Shown piece after piece: positions 29,361-30,745 of a stretch of 30,745 nucleotides of DNA. Every line of letters starts with the position of its first letter. Position 1 is the stretch's first letter. The notes beneath the pieces were generated by a model that did not search any database, was not told the DNA's origin, and worked only from the letters and a program-made list of their open reading frames with translations. The position numbers were made by a program, and so were the translations under genes. Source of the stretch: Coptodactyla brooksi (taxonomy: Eukaryota > Arthropoda > Insecta > Coleoptera > Scarabaeidae); the NCBI GenBank assembly GCA_033557675.1, contig JAWQRM010000103.1, forward strand, positions 1 to 30,745. Reading direction: 5' to 3'.

Positions 29361-29534
29361 GAAACTCTATGCAAAAGAAAAATTCAGAGTCACATGGTGA
29401 CAATTTTATAGGCCACTGCATATAGTGAGTTTTAGGATAGCAAAAAACTGTTGGATGGTCTCTAAGACTAGTTATAGTAATATTATAAAATAAAAAGTTT
29501 TATTCCTGAGGAATTCTCAAGAGCAAGTGTCTAA

Positions 29535-29962
29535 TGATGTGAGGTCTGGTGACCGCGCAGGGTAATCTACCGAACTTCTTCCTCCGATCCACCTGTTTGA
29601 CAGGGATTCAAATTCTTTCTTCAGCTTGTTGAAAATGAAAGTCCTCATCAATGACAATCTTGACATGGTTGATTCCTACATTAAATTCAAGTACGCTGCA
29701 CCGGTTACAGTATCCAAAAATTAACACCATACCATCATTAATGGTAAATTCATCGGATACTCTTCCAGAATGTGCGGATCTTCACGTCCCCAGCGAAAGT
29801 ACAGTTGTGGTGGTTAATTGCACCATTTAGTTTGAATGCGATCTCATCACTTAAAATGTGGGTTTCTTCACATTTCAAGAAAGACAAAGGTGTACATTTT
29901 CTCACAATGGAGCTTTCACACATGCTCTCGAACGTCTTTATGGATCTTCTGAATAGTTCCAA
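29535..29962 (-). pseudogene. Tc1/mariner-superfamily-like DDE transposase relic (copy 2)
   Basis: From about 29962 on the - strand: LFRRSIKTFESMCESSIVRK, CEETHILSDEIAFKLNGAIN and HHNCTFAGDVKIRTFW (the FSDEA.F.LNG.VN.HNCR(Y/F)W block, with the first catalytic Asp in SDE), then MMVWC, GAAYLNLM, FIFNKLKKEFESLSNRWIGG and RSSVDYPARSPDLTSLD (29545-29640), containing the SPDLT.LD end of the catalytic core. There are stops near 29670-29720 and frame shifts. The expected QQDGAPPH segment is replaced by FNKLKKEFESL, exactly as in the copy at 25735-26020. Confidence 0.7.
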
Positions 29963-29969
29963 TTTCCAA

Positions 29970-30453
29970 TCTTTAATTTATCTGATTGATAAGTCTTTGT
30001 AAATTTCATTGTAAGGTTTAATTAGAAATTGTTTGTTAAATTTAGTTTGCACTTCTACCAAGTTTCCGAACTTCCAATAACAAAATAAACCTTCAACCAT
30101 AATCCCTCAACAGTAAAATAAAAATAGATGGTCAGGTCAATAGTTATTAAAGTGTGGATATATTTTTGATATCCTCTGTATCTAACTAATATATTTCAAA
30201 GGAATTGTAGCTGTTCACTTAATTTTCATAACTTAATTTTGCATGAATTTGTCCATATACTTGATGTAACTTCTTGATATCATTTTGCGTGCTTGCATAA
30301 TGCCAACTACTTTGCTCCAATCATGGTCTGTGCTCAGTTTGTTTTGTGCAGCTTTCTGTTTTGAGTAGTTTTAGTTTATCTTTTACTTGAGTTTTCCGTC
30401 TTGACCTTCTTCTCCTCTCCTACTGTGTATCTTATTATATGCCTTTATTTGAC
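29970..30453. other. no supported gene
   Basis: AT-rich sequence between the DDE relic and the mariner end. No recognisable motif or repeat. Confidence 0.5.
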
Positions 30454-30455
30454 TA

Positions 30456-30745
30456 CAAGGTGGGGTGAAAAGTAACCTCCTTGGGAATGAAAAACAAATT
30501 TTTTTTTATGTTTTTTTATTTTATTCAATATAGTCCCCTTTTAGCTCGATACACTTATTCCAGCGATTTTCCAGCTTCTTGATTCCGTCCGAAAAGTAAT
30601 TTTCCGGAAGGTCTGCAAAATACTCCTCCATGGCGTCGATGATTTCCTCGCGTGAGCTGAATTTTTTTATTGATGAGCCATCTTTTGAGGTTTGGGAAGA
30701 GATAATAGTCCGAGGGAGCCAAATCGGGCGAATACGGTGGATGCG
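30456..30745 (-). mobile_element. mariner element, 3' end, truncated by window edge
   Basis: The ITR CAAGGTGGGGTGAAAAGTAA begins at 30456, flanked by TA at 30454-30455. It differs from the ITR at 293-317 at two of 25 positions. The transposase C-terminus reads inward from the right edge to a stop at 30521. The 5' part lies beyond the window. Confidence 0.88.
30521..30745 (-). pseudogene. mariner transposase C-terminus with one frameshift
   Basis: From the right edge: HPPYSPDLAPSDYYLFPNLK then RWLINKK, then in another frame FSSREEIIDAMEEYFADLPE, NYFSDGIKKLENRWNKCIEL and KGDYIE with the stop at 30521-30523. YSPDLAPSDYYLF includes the last catalytic Asp of the mariner D,D34D site, intact here. 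The frame changes by one base in a run of seven A/T at about 30662-30668. If that is a sequencing or assembly error, the visible part would be a functional C-terminus. The protein would be the same type as the N-terminal part at 1-148. Confidence 0.8.

Noticed and set aside
17850..30745. Next beat exon (second half of Ig domain 2)
   Set aside because: I looked for the expected pattern ending in a Cys-containing F-strand after a splice acceptor and found no convincing candidate; it is probably outside the window.
1..30745. CRISPR arrays, tRNA or rRNA genes, bacterial operons
   Set aside because: No regularly spaced repeats, no tRNA-like cloverleaf box pair that I could recognise, and the gene structure is eukaryotic.

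Overview
The window looks like insect nuclear DNA: AT-rich, intron-bearing, and dominated by decayed transposable elements. The one cellular gene I can support is a beaten-path (beat)-family immunoglobulin gene on the + strand. Three consecutive coding exons lie at 5872-6086, 6141-6273 and 17714-17847. Their reading phases fit together, and the first two are separated by a 54-nt intron while the next intron is about 11.4 kb. Beat-family proteins are arthropod neuronal cell-surface or secreted ligands of the Side receptors. The upstream exon(s) carrying the signal peptide and the downstream exon(s) completing the second Ig domain were not found here. The insect order cannot be fixed from this window.

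Layout. 1-317: 5' part of a mariner element on the - strand, cut by the window edge. 577-1568: deleted Tigger/pogo-type element (-). 3241-3581: foldback MITE. 4144-4690: piggyBac C-terminal relic (-). 5872-6273: beat exons. The large intron (6274-17713) holds an internally deleted mariner (6870-7522), a foldback repeat (8072-8519), an RTE-like reverse transcriptase scrap (8850-9046), a hammerhead-like hairpin (9496-9634), a probable Transib/RAG1-like transposase scrap (9930-10173), a jockey-clade relic with a 140-bp tandem duplication (10735-11560), and a roughly 3-kb structure bounded by long inverted repeats (14175-17138).

Downstream of exon 3 come a second hammerhead-like hairpin (18500-18646), a Penelope-like element with RT and GIY-YIG segments (20233-21490, -), a jerky-type DDE relic (22866-23575, +), a second jockey relic (23700-24960, -), a Tc1/mariner-superfamily-like DDE relic (25735-26020, -), a second jerky-type relic (26410-27483, -), a 415-bp foldback MITE with TA target duplication (27661-28075), a third jockey relic (28140-29360, +), a second copy of the DDE relic type (29535-29962, -), and the 3' end of a mariner at the right edge (30456-30745, -). 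Its ITR closely matches the one at the left edge.

The transposon genes are almost all broken by stops and frameshifts and do not work together with the host gene. The most unusual signals are the two hammerhead-like cores set at the tips of long inverted-repeat stems, the long inverted-repeat structure at 14-17 kb, and several CpG-richer unique stretches that could be intronic regulatory DNA. Family assignments rest on my reading of translated motifs; no database search was possible.
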